From NCBI GenBank assembly GCA_024138025.1, contig JAMXBD010000064.1, positions 248,001 to 312,000 on the forward strand: a stretch of DNA of 64,000 nucleotides. The letters are read 5' to 3'. Each line of letters starts with the position of its first letter. The stretch's first letter is position 1. The DNA is from Combretum micranthum. Lineage: Eukaryota; Streptophyta; Magnoliopsida; Myrtales; Combretaceae. Position numbers and translations under genes: made by a program. Shown here piece by piece: positions 1-11,085 of this stretch. The notes below the pieces were generated by a model. That model had not been told where the DNA came from, did not search any database, and saw only the letters and a list, made by a program, of their open reading frames with translations.

Positions 1-949
1 AAACAAGTTTAAGTCCTAAATCTATACATAATTAAATTCGTTTGACTTATTTATTACTTATTCAAGCCTTTTTATAATTGTATTGTGTCCTATAATGTCT
101 AGATTTACGAGTTGGTTCCTAGATTGTCAGCTAGCTTCAAAGCTTTACTAAAACAAGTAAAAAGCATAATAAGAAAATTTGTGGAATCAAATATTCACAT
201 AAGATCAAGCTCAACTAGATAGCAATTGATTTGAAGCTCGTTAGATAATCAAATAAAGCTAATTAACTAATAGAATTGAGTGACGTAGCTCTTAGGCCCC
301 CTCTGGTAAAACACCCTAGTTTACAAGTTATACATAATACTTCATCAATATTATATATAAATATATATATATATATATATAAACTCACACACACACAACA
401 TAAGCTATGAAAGAAAACTAAGAAGAATGGTATCATGTTATCATATTCTCTTGTATGTATATACAAAGTAGGGGATGCCATATTTATAAGGCACATTACA
501 ACATAACTTATGAAACTTCTACAGACCATTCGACGAACAGTTTAGTTAATCGTTTGACCATAAAAATAAATATAATAATCGGTATGTTAATTATTTTAAT
601 AATATAATCACAACTAGCCAAAAAGAGAATATGGAGTCACAATATATATAAATCTGAGCAATTGAATTGTTAACCATATCAATTCTATTAAAATTAATGA
701 TGGGACTGTAAAAGTTTTTCATAACTTAGAAGGTAAATTATATATTTATGGAAATTGAATACGAATTGAATTTGCATTAAATGACAATTAAGACTAAATA
801 GGCATCTGTAGTAAATTATATAAATATATTTATAGCAATCAAGAAGATTTATTTGATAAACCAACACTTCTATACATGTGTAAGCTCAAATTTAAAAGAA
901 TAATCTCCAATTTGATCATCAATTTGATAATCAACATTTTGAGGGATAC
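1..949. other. AT-rich intergenic DNA, no gene seen
   Basis: No coding pattern was recognised. The stretch contains a (TA)n run near 355-380 followed by a short (CA)n run. About 100 bases near 540-640 resemble 16590-16685, so part of it is a dispersed repeat. The last six bases, GGATAC, contain the target duplication of the retrotransposon that starts at 950. Confidence 0.6.
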
Positions 950-1390
950 TGTTAAACTCGGCCTTGTATATTGAAGCCCAACCCACTCATTAATCTAGCC
1001 CTAACCTAGACACGCTGGCCTCACTATTGCTCAGAGTGATATTCTCTAAGCTAAGAAACCCTAATCCTCTCTTGTTGTTTCTCTCGTGTTTCTCTTGTTG
1101 AAACCCTAACTAATCCTCTCTTGTTATTTCTATGCTTGTATGAAAATAAGGTAGTTTCGAGTGTGCCAGCTCCAACAACCCAGATCTGGGATTCAAAGAC
1201 TCGGTCATGCCTTTCTATTGAATTTCATATCCTTTTATACAAGCATCAATCCGTGCAATACAGTTGCTAAGCTGTTGTTTATCTGTTACAATCACTATAT
1301 TTTCCAGATTACAAGCTATTTTTGAGTGTTTACATATATGTCTTTGATAGATCTAGTCTTTATTTGCTTATTATGTATTTGTCCGTAACA
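950..1390 (-). repeat. 3' LTR of the Ty3/gypsy element
   Basis: On the plus strand this runs from TGTTAAACTCGG to GTCCGTAACA, so both ends carry the TG...CA termini of an LTR. It is repeated with small differences at 5805-6255. Read on the minus strand it starts TGTTACGGAC and holds a TATAAAAGG box near 1232-1240, the likely LTR promoter. Because the element is on the minus strand, this left-hand copy is the downstream LTR. Confidence 0.92.
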
Positions 1391-2880
1391 ACTTTCTCCC
1401 GTTCTTGCGAAACAACCTTGTCCTCAAGGTTGTAAGTAGGATAAATTGTCCGAAAATGAACAATGTCTTCCCAAGTTGAATCCTCAAGATGCACGCCTGC
1501 CCATTGAACCAAAATTTGTGTCACTTCTCTGTCATTCCGCATGATAACCCTAGAATCCAAAACTGCTAAGGGTTCCAATAAGGGGTTATTGTGATATGAG
1601 TTAGGTGGTAAATCCAAAGATGGAAAAGCTGAGCCATGAGCTGGCTTTAGAGCCGAAACATGAAAAACATTATGGATTTTAGAGTTTTCAGGTAATTCAA
1701 TCGCATAAGCACAGGACCCGATTCTCCTTAGTACCTTGTAAGGTCCATAAAATTTTTTGGACAACTTATGGAAGCCACCCGAAACAGAACTTTGTCTATA
1801 AGGCCGAAGTTTAATATAAACAAAGTCTCCTTCCTGAAACTGTAAATCCAGTCTATGTTTATCAGCTTGCACCTTCATTCTCTATTGTGCCTTTAACAAA
1901 TTAGCTTTCAAAGAAGCTAATAACTCATCTCGAGTAGCTAAATATGTGTCTACTGCATCCAATTTGGATTGACCCTAATGTACATAGGTATAGTAGGAGG
2001 GTGTTGACCATAAACCACCTGAAAGGGTGTAGTCTATATGCCCTCATGAAATGAGTAATTATATGAAATTCAGCCAGGTTAGAAACCTACACCAATCATG
2101 GGGTCTATCCATACAAAAACATCTGAGGTACTGCTGTAAAACTCGATTGATCACCTCAGTTTGGCCATCGCTCTGAAGGTGATAAGCAGAGCTCATACAG
2201 AATCTTGTCCCACTCAATTGAAATAACTCCTGCCAAAACTTGGTGAGGAATATACTATCCCTGTCTGATACAATCGTCCGAGGAAATCCATGTAGTTTGA
2301 CAACCATTGTCATGAACAATTGAGCCACCTTAGATGCATTATAATTGGTATCAAGTGCACCAAAGTGACAATACTTAGAAAACCAAAATAACAGTGAACC
2401 CCTGAGACTTTGGCAATGATGTAATGAAGTCCATTGAAATGTCTTCCCAAATCTGTTATGGGACTGGTAATGGGGCTAATAACCCAGATGGATGTCTAGT
2501 AATACTCTTTGTCTGTTGACAAATGTGACATTCTTTAATAAAGAGCTCCACATCTTTCTTCATACCCTCCTAATAAAATTGTGATGACAAACATTTATAG
2601 GTCTTTATGACGCCAAAATGTCCAGCCGAAGGCATGCCATGGAATTCATGCAATAGTTTGGTCACCACAGAAGAAGTGGGAACTAAAAATAAATGAGTCC
2701 ATAACACAACAGATCATTCTTCCAACTCAATTCCCATTTCAGAGACTCACCTTGCTGTAACTTGTGGATGAGTGTTTGAAAATGAGAATTTATTTGATAT
2801 TCCTGTTTGAGTTCATCCACTAAACCAAAATGCGGTAGAGAAAAAGCCAGATAATGGTACATCTCCTCAAATTGTCTGGA
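1360..2880 (-). pseudogene. Ty3 integrase and chromodomain, broken
   Basis: This is the end of the pol gene. A segment at 2059-2328 has integrase core features: an SDRD motif, then an FW..LF stretch, then SSAYHLQSDGQTE, which carries the catalytic glutamate region. A longer open stretch at 1360-1878 (172 residues) begins in the integrase C-terminal domain (GDFVYIKLRPYR, KFYGPYKVL) and ends in a chromodomain (ILVQWAGVHLEDSTWED). Chromodomains in these elements bind modified histones and steer integration into heterochromatin. Stop codons and frameshifts separate the pieces. The open chromodomain frame reads into the 3' LTR, as is usual for chromoviruses. Confidence 0.85.
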
Positions 2881-2899
2881 TAAAGAGTCTGCACCACAT

Positions 2900-4180
2900 T
2901 CTCAGCCCCTGCCTTATAGACTATAGTATAGTCAAAGCCCATGAGCTTAGAGAGATACTTATGTTGTTAGGAGTTTGTATTACTGTGTCAATAATTCCTT
3001 CAAACTTCGGTGGTCTGTTTTAATAATGAAATGAGACCCAAGAGATACTGCCTCCATTTTCCGACTGCAGTCACCAATGCATGTAATTCTCTCAATAAGC
3101 TGATGCCTTTAACAGATGATGAGGCAATTTTTTACTAAAAAATGCAATCGGTCTGTTGTCTTGCAAAAGCACAGCCCCCATTCCTATCCTGAAGCATCAT
3201 CTCCAATATGAACAGTCTCCAATATGAACTTCTTAGAGAAATCTGGAAGTGCTAATATAGGAGCTAAAATCAAAGCTTCATTCAATTTAACAAATGCTTG
3301 TGTTGCTGCTTCTAACCACTTAAAACCATCATTCTTCAGTAATTCGGTAAGAGGATGTGTAATAGAAGCATAAGATTGAATAAATCTTCTACAATATCCC
3401 GAAAGTCCCAAGAAAGCATGAAGTTGCTTAATAGAAGTGGGTATGACCCAATTACGAACAACATCCACCTTATTAGGTTTTGGTTGGATACCCTGAGCAG
3501 TAATAATATGGCCCAAGTGCTCAATAGAATTCTGGCCAAAAGCACACTTAGACTTTTTTACAAAAAAGGATATTGTCAAAAAGTATTTTCAAAACCAGAT
3601 CTAGGTGTGCTACATGAGAGTCCAAAGTCGTACTATAAATGAGTATGTCATAAAAAAAAAAAAAACAATGACAAACTTACATAAGTAAGGCTTGAAAATT
3701 CTGTTCGTCATAGATTGAAATGTTGCTGGTGCATTACTCAATCCAAATGGCATAACCAAAAACATAATGGACTTCGTGTGTGCGAAAAGCAGTCTTTTCC
3801 ACATCCTCCTTGGCCATTCTAATCTGATGATAGCCAACACGAAGGTCAATTTAGAGAAAACAGTCGCCCCATGCAATTCATCCAATAGTTCATCAATGGT
3901 TGGGATTGGAAATTCATCCTTTAGAGTAGCTTGATTTAATGCTCTATAATCCACACAAAATCGCCAAGAGCTATCTTTCTTTTTAACAAGTAAAACTGGT
4001 GATGAGTATGGGCTAGTACTATTCTGGATGAATCCCTGTTCTAACATTTCCTTAACCTTTTTTAATCTCAGCCTTTTGAAAGTGTGGATAATGATATGGT
4101 TTGACATTAATTGCTGAGGCACCATTGACTAGATGCATTCGATGTTGAATCTCTCTAAATGGTGGCAAGGATGAGGGTAG
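2900..4180 (-). pseudogene. Ty3 reverse transcriptase and RNase H, broken
   Basis: The reverse transcriptase is recognisable at 3610-4125 from [38 protein letters not shown] and [13 protein letters not shown]. The catalytic double-aspartate motif that should follow is destroyed: an A14 run on the plus strand (about 3652-3666) makes the frame read FVIVFFFF instead. The RNase H part follows at 3184-3579, starting with the typical FLGLSGYCRRFI. Its first catalytic region is disturbed by a short tandem duplication near 3205-3240, where a unit of about 15 bases occurs twice. Further stops follow toward 2900. Confidence 0.85.
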
Positions 4181-4389
4181 CTCGAAAATCTAAGAATATT
4201 TGCCCAACACATTGTCAAATTGTGTGTTGTTTGTGAAATCCTCTGTTGAAATTTCCTTCTGAGCCAAAAGTTGAAAACAAGTAACCACTGCATCAACCTC
4301 AATCAAACGTTTTAATTGGTGATGTGTGATTTGGCTACTTGTAGGAGACCGATCTCCATGTAAACAGACAATATGTCCCATATGAGAGA

Positions 4390-4690
4390 ATGCATTGTTA
4401 ATTCTGAATAATCAATAGTGATAGGCCTAATTCCTGTAGCCACTGTACACCCAATACCAAATCAGCGCCTTGTATGGGCAGAACATAGAAAGAGGTAAGA
4501 AAAGAAAACCCTGGATTTTACAGAAACATCCTTGCATAAGCCTGTACACTGTATTTTTGTCCATTGCCAATCATGACTTGAAAAGAAACTATTGGGGATA
4601 TGATCAATCCCAAATGTTCTGTAACTCTTGTCTGAATGAAATTATTAGTACTGCTAGCGTCTAACAATACTGATAATTGCATTTGTCTGA
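4390..4690 (-). pseudogene. Ty3 aspartic protease region, broken
   Basis: On the minus strand near 4665-4640 the frame reads LLDASSTNNF, the position of the retroviral-type protease active site (normally D-S/T-G). Here it reads D-A-S, so the canonical glycine is missing. Downstream residues resemble the rest of the domain up to about 4390. The gag frame ends just upstream and reverse transcriptase follows, which fits the gene order. The altered triad and nearby stops indicate an inactive protease. Confidence 0.6.
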
Positions 4691-5781
4691 TAGTTCCAGA
4701 AATCTAAGTGTACAAGGTACTAGATTCCCACTTAGGGCATGATAACTGATTGCATCTGAAACATTAGCCATATCTTGTTCTGACTGCCCAATGTGATCAG
4801 AAAGATCCTCCTCAATCCCATCATTTTCATCATGCAACAATAATAGAAACTTTGATTTGTATTTATGATTTCTACTATATTTCTCATCACAATCATAGCA
4901 TAATCCCTTATCACGCCTAGCTTGCATTTCCTGAGAAGTCAATTTTTTTATTGGATGAGATGAATTAGGTTTAAGAGTAGAAGAATTGGCAGCAAAATTG
5001 GTAGAAGAGTGAGGTTTAGAAAAGGGGATAGTATTTTTAGAAGATAAAGGAGAAGAAAAAACTGGTTTGTAAGCATTGTTTCTATCATTCAATTTGTCCT
5101 CACACATTCTAGCAAGCCAAATAGCATCCATCATGGATTTAGGGTGACTAATTCGCACATCTCTTCTTAATGCAGGTTTTAAACCAGACATAAAGCAACT
5201 GATCAGAAAAGACTCATCAATCCTTGAGTTCGATTAGATAAAGCCTCGAATTCTGATTGATATTGAACAACAGTAGACGATTGAGTTAATTTGGAAAGCA
5301 TACCTTGGACATCTTCATAGCCAGAGGTCCAAATCGCACAGTTAAGTCTTCTACAAACTTTTCCAAGATGAAAGTTTTTATTAAGAAACATCCACTTATA
5401 CCATTGTAATGCGTCTCCTGTCATAGCAAAAGAGCAAATAGACAATCTTTGAGGACCGTCAATGTGATGAAACTTAAAGAATTGTTCTACTTGGAAAATC
5501 TATCCCAAACATCCTCCCAGAAAATTTAGGGATTTCCAACTTGATACCCTTCAACAAATCATCCGGAGCCACAACGATTGTGAGGATGATGAATCTTGCA
5601 CATTCTTGCTGAGATCAGGAAGATTGTGCGAATTCTGACTCAATTCAATCTTTTCTATCCTGAATGCCAAATAATCAAATTTCTGATCCATTGATTCTTG
5701 CAAAGACAAAAGTGTGGTCTTGATGAAATCCATGTTTGTAGCCTGAGAAAGGGGCAACTGAGATCAGGTATCAGGAGCCAT
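4690..5781 (-). pseudogene. Ty3 gag, broken
   Basis: Gag should start at the ATG at 5781, only about 24 bases inside the 5' LTR, but a stop codon follows after five codons. Later pieces are open at 5757-5551, 5445-5203 and 5191-4661. The last carries a capsid-like region and a zinc-knuckle-like stretch reading CYDCDEKYSRNHKYK. The final cysteine of the usual pattern is replaced by tyrosine. Gag normally forms the particle that packages element RNA; this one is not expressible as a single protein. Confidence 0.8.
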
Positions 5782-5804
5782 GAGTATTGATGGGAGCACC
5801 AATT

Positions 5805-6255
5805 TGTTAAACTCGGCCTTGTATATTGAAGCCCAGCCCACAGTTCACTCACTAATCTAACCCTAACCCCAGACACGCTCGCCTCACTATTGCTCAAAGT
5901 GATATTCTCTAAGCTAAGAAACCCTAATCCTCTCTTGTTGTTTCTCTCGTGTTTCCTTGTTGAAACCCTAACTAATCCTCTCTTGTTATTTCTGTGCAGG
6001 TATGAAAATAAGGCAGTTTCGAGTGTGCCAGACTCCTAACAACCCAGATTTGGGATTCAAAGACTCGGTGATGCCTTTCTATTGCATTTCATATCCTTTT
6101 ATACAAGCATCAGTCTGTGTAATACAGTTGTTAAGCTGTTGTTTATCTATTACAATCACTATATTTTCCTAATTATAAGTTATTTTTGAGTATTTACATA
6201 TATGTCCTTGATAGATCTAATCTTTATTTGCTTATTATGTATCTTGTCCGTAATG
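5805..6255 (-). repeat. 5' LTR of the Ty3/gypsy element
   Basis: This is the second copy of the 950-1390 repeat. It starts TGTTAAACTCGG on the plus strand and ends near GTCCGTAATG, where the terminal CA of the other copy has become TG. It is the upstream LTR because the element reads on the minus strand. A TATAAAAGG box in minus orientation lies near 6093-6101. The right target duplication GATAC follows at 6256-6260. Confidence 0.9.
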
Positions 6256-9200
6256 GATACACACTTTTAAATAGGCAGATCCATTAAAGAAACCTGACAA
6301 GTAACCTTGTCTAGAAAAAACTTATAAGGCATATGTACAAAATGTTTGCTAAAATATCTGCACAAATATTTTACCACAATTGATATTAAATGACCGACAC
6401 ATGAAATTTTAATGAATTTGAACAAAATAAATAAAGAAACTTAATAGAAACATCATACCGTAGAAGTTTAAATGAATAAGACAAGCTCTACTTTGCATTC
6501 TCTTATAGTCAATTCCACTATTATCAAAATGAAGCATAGGTGCATATACAAGAAAACTTGGTGTAATGTTAAAATTATTTCTTGTATATCAATACTATAG
6601 TTCCTAATATTTTTAGAAAATTTGATTACAAACTTGAACAATATTGGGAGTTATTTGCTTTGAGATATGTAATTTTCAAGTTAACACATTCCCATCTTCA
6701 ATCTAATTGAAATTCGTCATTAAAAAGGGAAAGACAATTATTTTTAATAATTAGCCATTTTATTCCTATTCACGACAATGAGTGGAATAGGATGAAACTA
6801 ATGGCCGACCATTCAAATGCGTTCCTTACCTACTCCATGATGATGATGATCCATTTGCCCATCACAAATAAGAACACTTTCGTTCCTCTTTAGTGCACCA
6901 CATGAATCCAATCCATCATATATCACTCTCGTGAGAAGATACTGAAAATAATTATTATGTCTAATAGAAGAATCTACTCCTTAGACCATATCACTTATAT
7001 AAAATCAATACGTTCACACATAGCCTATAGGGTTCTCACAAGGATAAGGGAACAAAAAAAAAAAAAAATTATATTTGTCGAATTGGGACATACTTCTATA
7101 TGAAAAACTATGATCAATGCTAACTCAAATATATATTTTCAGTTATTACAATCAAATATAAGGTCTTAGTATTTGGATAATGGCCCGACTCTTCTTGGCT
7201 CTTCGCAAGGGATGAGATGCTTACATATTATTACTCTTATATTATGATTCTTATATCTTCAACTCCTAGATTACACCAAGAGTCATTTAATTACACAGAT
7301 ATACATATGTAGGAAAAATACATGGTCAATATAGAACATGTCTCTCCTATTTGAATAGGAAGAAAAATGGCAAGGAAATACATCTAAATTGTATGTACCT
7401 GTAGATTTTTTCTTTGTATGAGACCATCTTCTAGAGTTGAGGAATGATGCACAAGGAGATATTGACGCGGCTCAATCAAATCACATGGATAGTAATAACT
7501 CATCTAACCAAGTCATAAGATTGAGGCGTGCCAACATCTTACTTATCTTTGAAATCTTCCATCATCCCATCTTTTGATGATCATATCCGTCCACACATGC
7601 TCTTTTACTATGTGAATATGCTTTGTCTTCTATCAAGGAAATAAAAATAAAGGAAGAAGAGATGAAGGGATTGAGAAAATGAACAGAAGATTCCTCTCTC
7701 TTGGTGAAGAAAAGAGTTGATATGATGATATATAGTTTGAGAACGACAAGTTCCCCTTGTCATAGGTTGATACACAGGAAACTTCGCTGGGTAAATAAAA
7801 GAACATGTCTAGAATCTGTTATGGATGAAATTTCTGGCACTTAAATAATCACATCCCACTCATGTCCTTTTCGATTATATGCCACTATATTTTAAAGATT
7901 AACAAAAAATAGTAATCGCTTTAAATATTTTTTATACATAACAACATGTAACCGATGGAAATATTTATGTAATTGTTCCATTATCTCGATACTACTATAA
8001 GCCATTAAATCCATTGAATGAAAATAAAAAATCTACATGTCTTATTGTCCAGCATTAAAAAAAAAAAAAGAGTGTCTATGGAAAGCTATAGAGCTATTGA
8101 TTTTCGTGGATTAGATTTGGCATTTACAATCCACATAAAAATATACAATTTGTTGCCTATGGGAAGCAGGGGGAGAATTACATGGAAAATATAAACCATA
8201 AGAAAAGGTTTGGATTTGTGCGCTTAGGATTTTATTGTATTTTGTGTGTGCTCGTGCTTTTTCAATTGGACCATCGTTTGTATGAGTAAGCAACACCTTT
8301 TATTGAGGATGTGTCAAATAAGATTATGTAAATCATATGTACTATATATGTGTATCATATATATCTTACTTGTTTATATGATAATATTTAATAGAGAGTA
8401 TTATCAACGATTTGTGATCAAATTACCAATTAGCTTTTTTTTCATTTATATATATCCACTTATCCTATAATCTACAGGACAGTCCGGCTCCACCAGCGGG
8501 GACAAGTACTCTATCATGGGTTACATCCATTCGTGGCTCCTTTGCTCCACGGCAATTGTGATGTGATTGGACTCAACATTGGTCCTTGTCATGTTTACCC
8601 TCTGGCTAATGCCAAGCCATGTCTTTTTCTCTTTTGCCCTTGTGTGTTTTTTTATTTATCTATAAATTTAGATAATTCTTAACTAACTTTTATATTAGTT
8701 AAAGTATAGTGATCATTTACATTTCTAAGATTTATTTGTTAATTACAAATTAAAAAGATATTTTCCATACTTAAAAAATAAAGGTAAATTAAAGTTTGGA
8801 AAAATATATTTAATTTATTTATTTTAGAGCTCTTATAGCCCATAAGATATGATTTTTTTTTTTCTTCCCAATGAGTACGTTTGTATCTCTTCTTCTATAC
8901 TCCTCGATTTCCCATAGAATTTTTAGTTGGAAAAAAACAAAATGATCCAATTTTTTTCTTTGTTTAGCCTAGATTTTTCCTTTTTTTTTCCCGCTAATTT
9001 ACCCTAACTGAATTAATATGGTCAATTCATACTCAAATGAGCAACGTAACAACAAGGAGCTTCCCTTCTTAGGGTCAATTTGAATTATCATTTTTTTTTA
9101 TTTATATTATATTTGTATATGATTTGTATTTATAACTTATTTATATTATGCATGTATTATATTTATATCATATATGTTTCATCAATTTATGAGTAAAACT

Positions 9201-10099
9201 GTCAGTTTTTCTAGTATCTATTTCTTGATAAATACTTATTTAAAAATGATAAAAATATGATATCAAAATTACTTGAACATGATGAAACAAATAGAACATA
9301 ATGAATATGCAATTTTTAGAAAACTCAGGGATGTTCAAATAATATATATATATATATATTTCTCTTTATATTCTCTCTGTTATAATAATTCTTTTCTAAT
9401 TATTTATACAAGAGAATTCTCCTTATAGAGGTACTCCCAAAAAGTTACAACATTTACATCCTACTAATAAAAGCTATAAAATAATTATCTGTAAAGTTTT
9501 ACAGGGTTTATTTGAACTTTAGAACTATCTTTTTTGTTTGTATTTTTTTTCGTATGATCTATCCTTGATTTAAAATCTAATATTTCTATACTATCTTATC
9601 TACATCTAATATTTTTTCATAAAGTTGAGTGTTCTTTTATTATATATTTTTTTAGGTTGGGGATTTGTAAATTACTTTTTCAATTTCACTTAGTTGCAGA
9701 TTCATCTCCTAAATTTTAAAAACACACTTGTGGACACTTTAAACTTTCAAAAATTAAAATAGTTAAGAACAATTAACATTTTTCATTAAAATAAAACATG
9801 AATAATTACAAATTACTCTTTCAAACTTTTATCAATATGAAGATTTATTTCCATAACTTTTATCTATGTGCATATTTATTCTTCAAACTTTCAAAGTGCA
9901 CATGAAAGATATTAATAGTCTTTAACTCTGTTAATATTTAAAGTTTAAGGGGTCCAAAAATGCACTTTAAAAGTTATGAGTGAATTTATAATTTTTCTTC
10001 TTTTTTTTTTTTTTTACACTATAGCTTGGTTTGACTTTCTTTACATTATTGAATCTAGATCTATAAGTCTCTCTTATTCAATCTTTACTTATTTCTTAT
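6256..10099. other. Intergenic AT-rich DNA, one GC-richer island
   Basis: No gene was recognised in this stretch. It holds many A or T homopolymer runs (for example 7054-7068 and 8056-8069) and a (TA)n run near 9343-9358. A clearly GC-richer island lies at 8478-8645, directly after a sequence resembling a splice acceptor. Its longest readable frame is short and matches nothing I know. The part near 9820-9960 contains fragments like the foldback repeat family described at 10783. Confidence 0.5.
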
Positions 10100-10560
10100 T
10101 AGATTTTGCATGCTACCAGGGTAAGTATGGATGTTAGATCAAAATATATCATCTTGATGGATTGCAAGCTCATGTACTGTTTCAATAATTGAAAATGTCT
10201 GATGCAACTATTACTTTAGTTGATAGCACATATAATGATCCATTTTATCTTTCAATTTTAAATCACTCTAATGTTATGATCACACGGTTATTTTTAATGG
10301 AACGAATTTCTAAGATTAGAGTCGGTCAATTTAATTAGCTTTAGAGCTAAGGCATAAATAGATTTGATAGATAGCATTTGTATATAAAACCTGGAGATAA
10401 TATGATTGATTCTCATAATGGATTAGAAAATGAATATACGATAAGATGTTGAATATCAATTCTATGGCAAAGGCTCTTTCGGAAGCTTTCATGTATGTTG
10501 AACCATGTTGAAAGCTATAAGTGGTTCTTTAGTGTGCTAGTTATGGAATGAGATTTCCAG
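10100..10560 (+). pseudogene. Ty1/copia gag N-terminal fragment, decayed
   Basis: From the ATG at about 10198 the plus strand reads into NDPFYLSILNHSNVMITRLF. This resembles the N-terminal domain of plant copia-type gag proteins (a DPxYLHPSDHP...VxxxL pattern). Further on, after frameshifts, come a KPGD motif and a later NSMAKALSEA-like stretch, in the order expected for that domain. No LTRs or pol were found around it, so it is an isolated remnant. Several stops and frame changes rule out function. The match is from memory of the family pattern and should be searched. Confidence 0.45.
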
Positions 10561-10782
10561 AATGAAAGAAGGAAACTCTAGTGTAAGTGTGTAACTGTGT
10601 ATATGTCAATAAACTTAAGAAGCTGTGGCTTGAAATGAACAATGTGTGGGTACTCAGATTGTATTTTAATAAAACCAAATAACACATATCAAGTTTGAAT
10701 TTGGCAAATATTATTATATATGCTTAATTGAACTTTTACTTATTAAATTTTATACTTAAAGTTTGAACTTTATAAATATTAT

Positions 10783-11085
10783 GGCTAGTGTCACAAATGG
10801 TACTTTATCTTTGACAAAATCTGTAATTAGGTACTTAAACTTTGAAAATGATCAATTTATTACTTGAATTCTGAAATTAATCAATCTGAAAAACCTAAAA
10901 ACTTTTAAATTGACAAATTTAGTACCTTAAAGAACTTAATAGAGATACTTTTAGTGTACACAAAAAGTTGTTTCAGGTATTACATTTATCAATTTCAAAG
11001 TTTATGTATTAAATTAATTAATTCAAACTTCAGATACCTAATTGTATATTTTGTCAAAATGTGGCTAGCATTTGTGACATTGGCC
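10783..11085. repeat. Foldback (MITE-like) element, ~300 bp
   Basis: The left arm starts GGCTAGTGTCACAAATG and the right arm, read on the other strand, starts GGCCAATGTCACAAATG. The arms stay similar for roughly 100 bases each, including a (C/T)AATTAGGTA block in both. The whole unit could fold into one long hairpin. No coding capacity and no clear target duplication were seen. Related inverted-repeat units occur at 29561, 32876 and 37389. Confidence 0.65.

Larger units (their letters stand above)
950..6255 (-). mobile_element. Ty3/gypsy chromovirus, nearly full length, inactivated
   Basis: A 5.3-kb LTR retrotransposon lies on the minus strand. Two LTRs of about 440-450 bp (950-1390 and 5805-6255) enclose, in minus-strand order, gag, protease, reverse transcriptase, RNase H, integrase and a C-terminal chromodomain. 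That is the gene order of Ty3/gypsy chromoviruses. The same GATAC lies just outside both ends (945-949 and 6256-6260), a 5-bp target-site duplication. Every domain is interrupted by stops or frameshifts, so it cannot encode its own proteins. The LTRs look roughly 90-95% identical by eye, which implies an insertion that is old but still recognisable. I could not match the region after the 5' LTR with confidence to a known tRNA primer. Confidence 0.9.
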
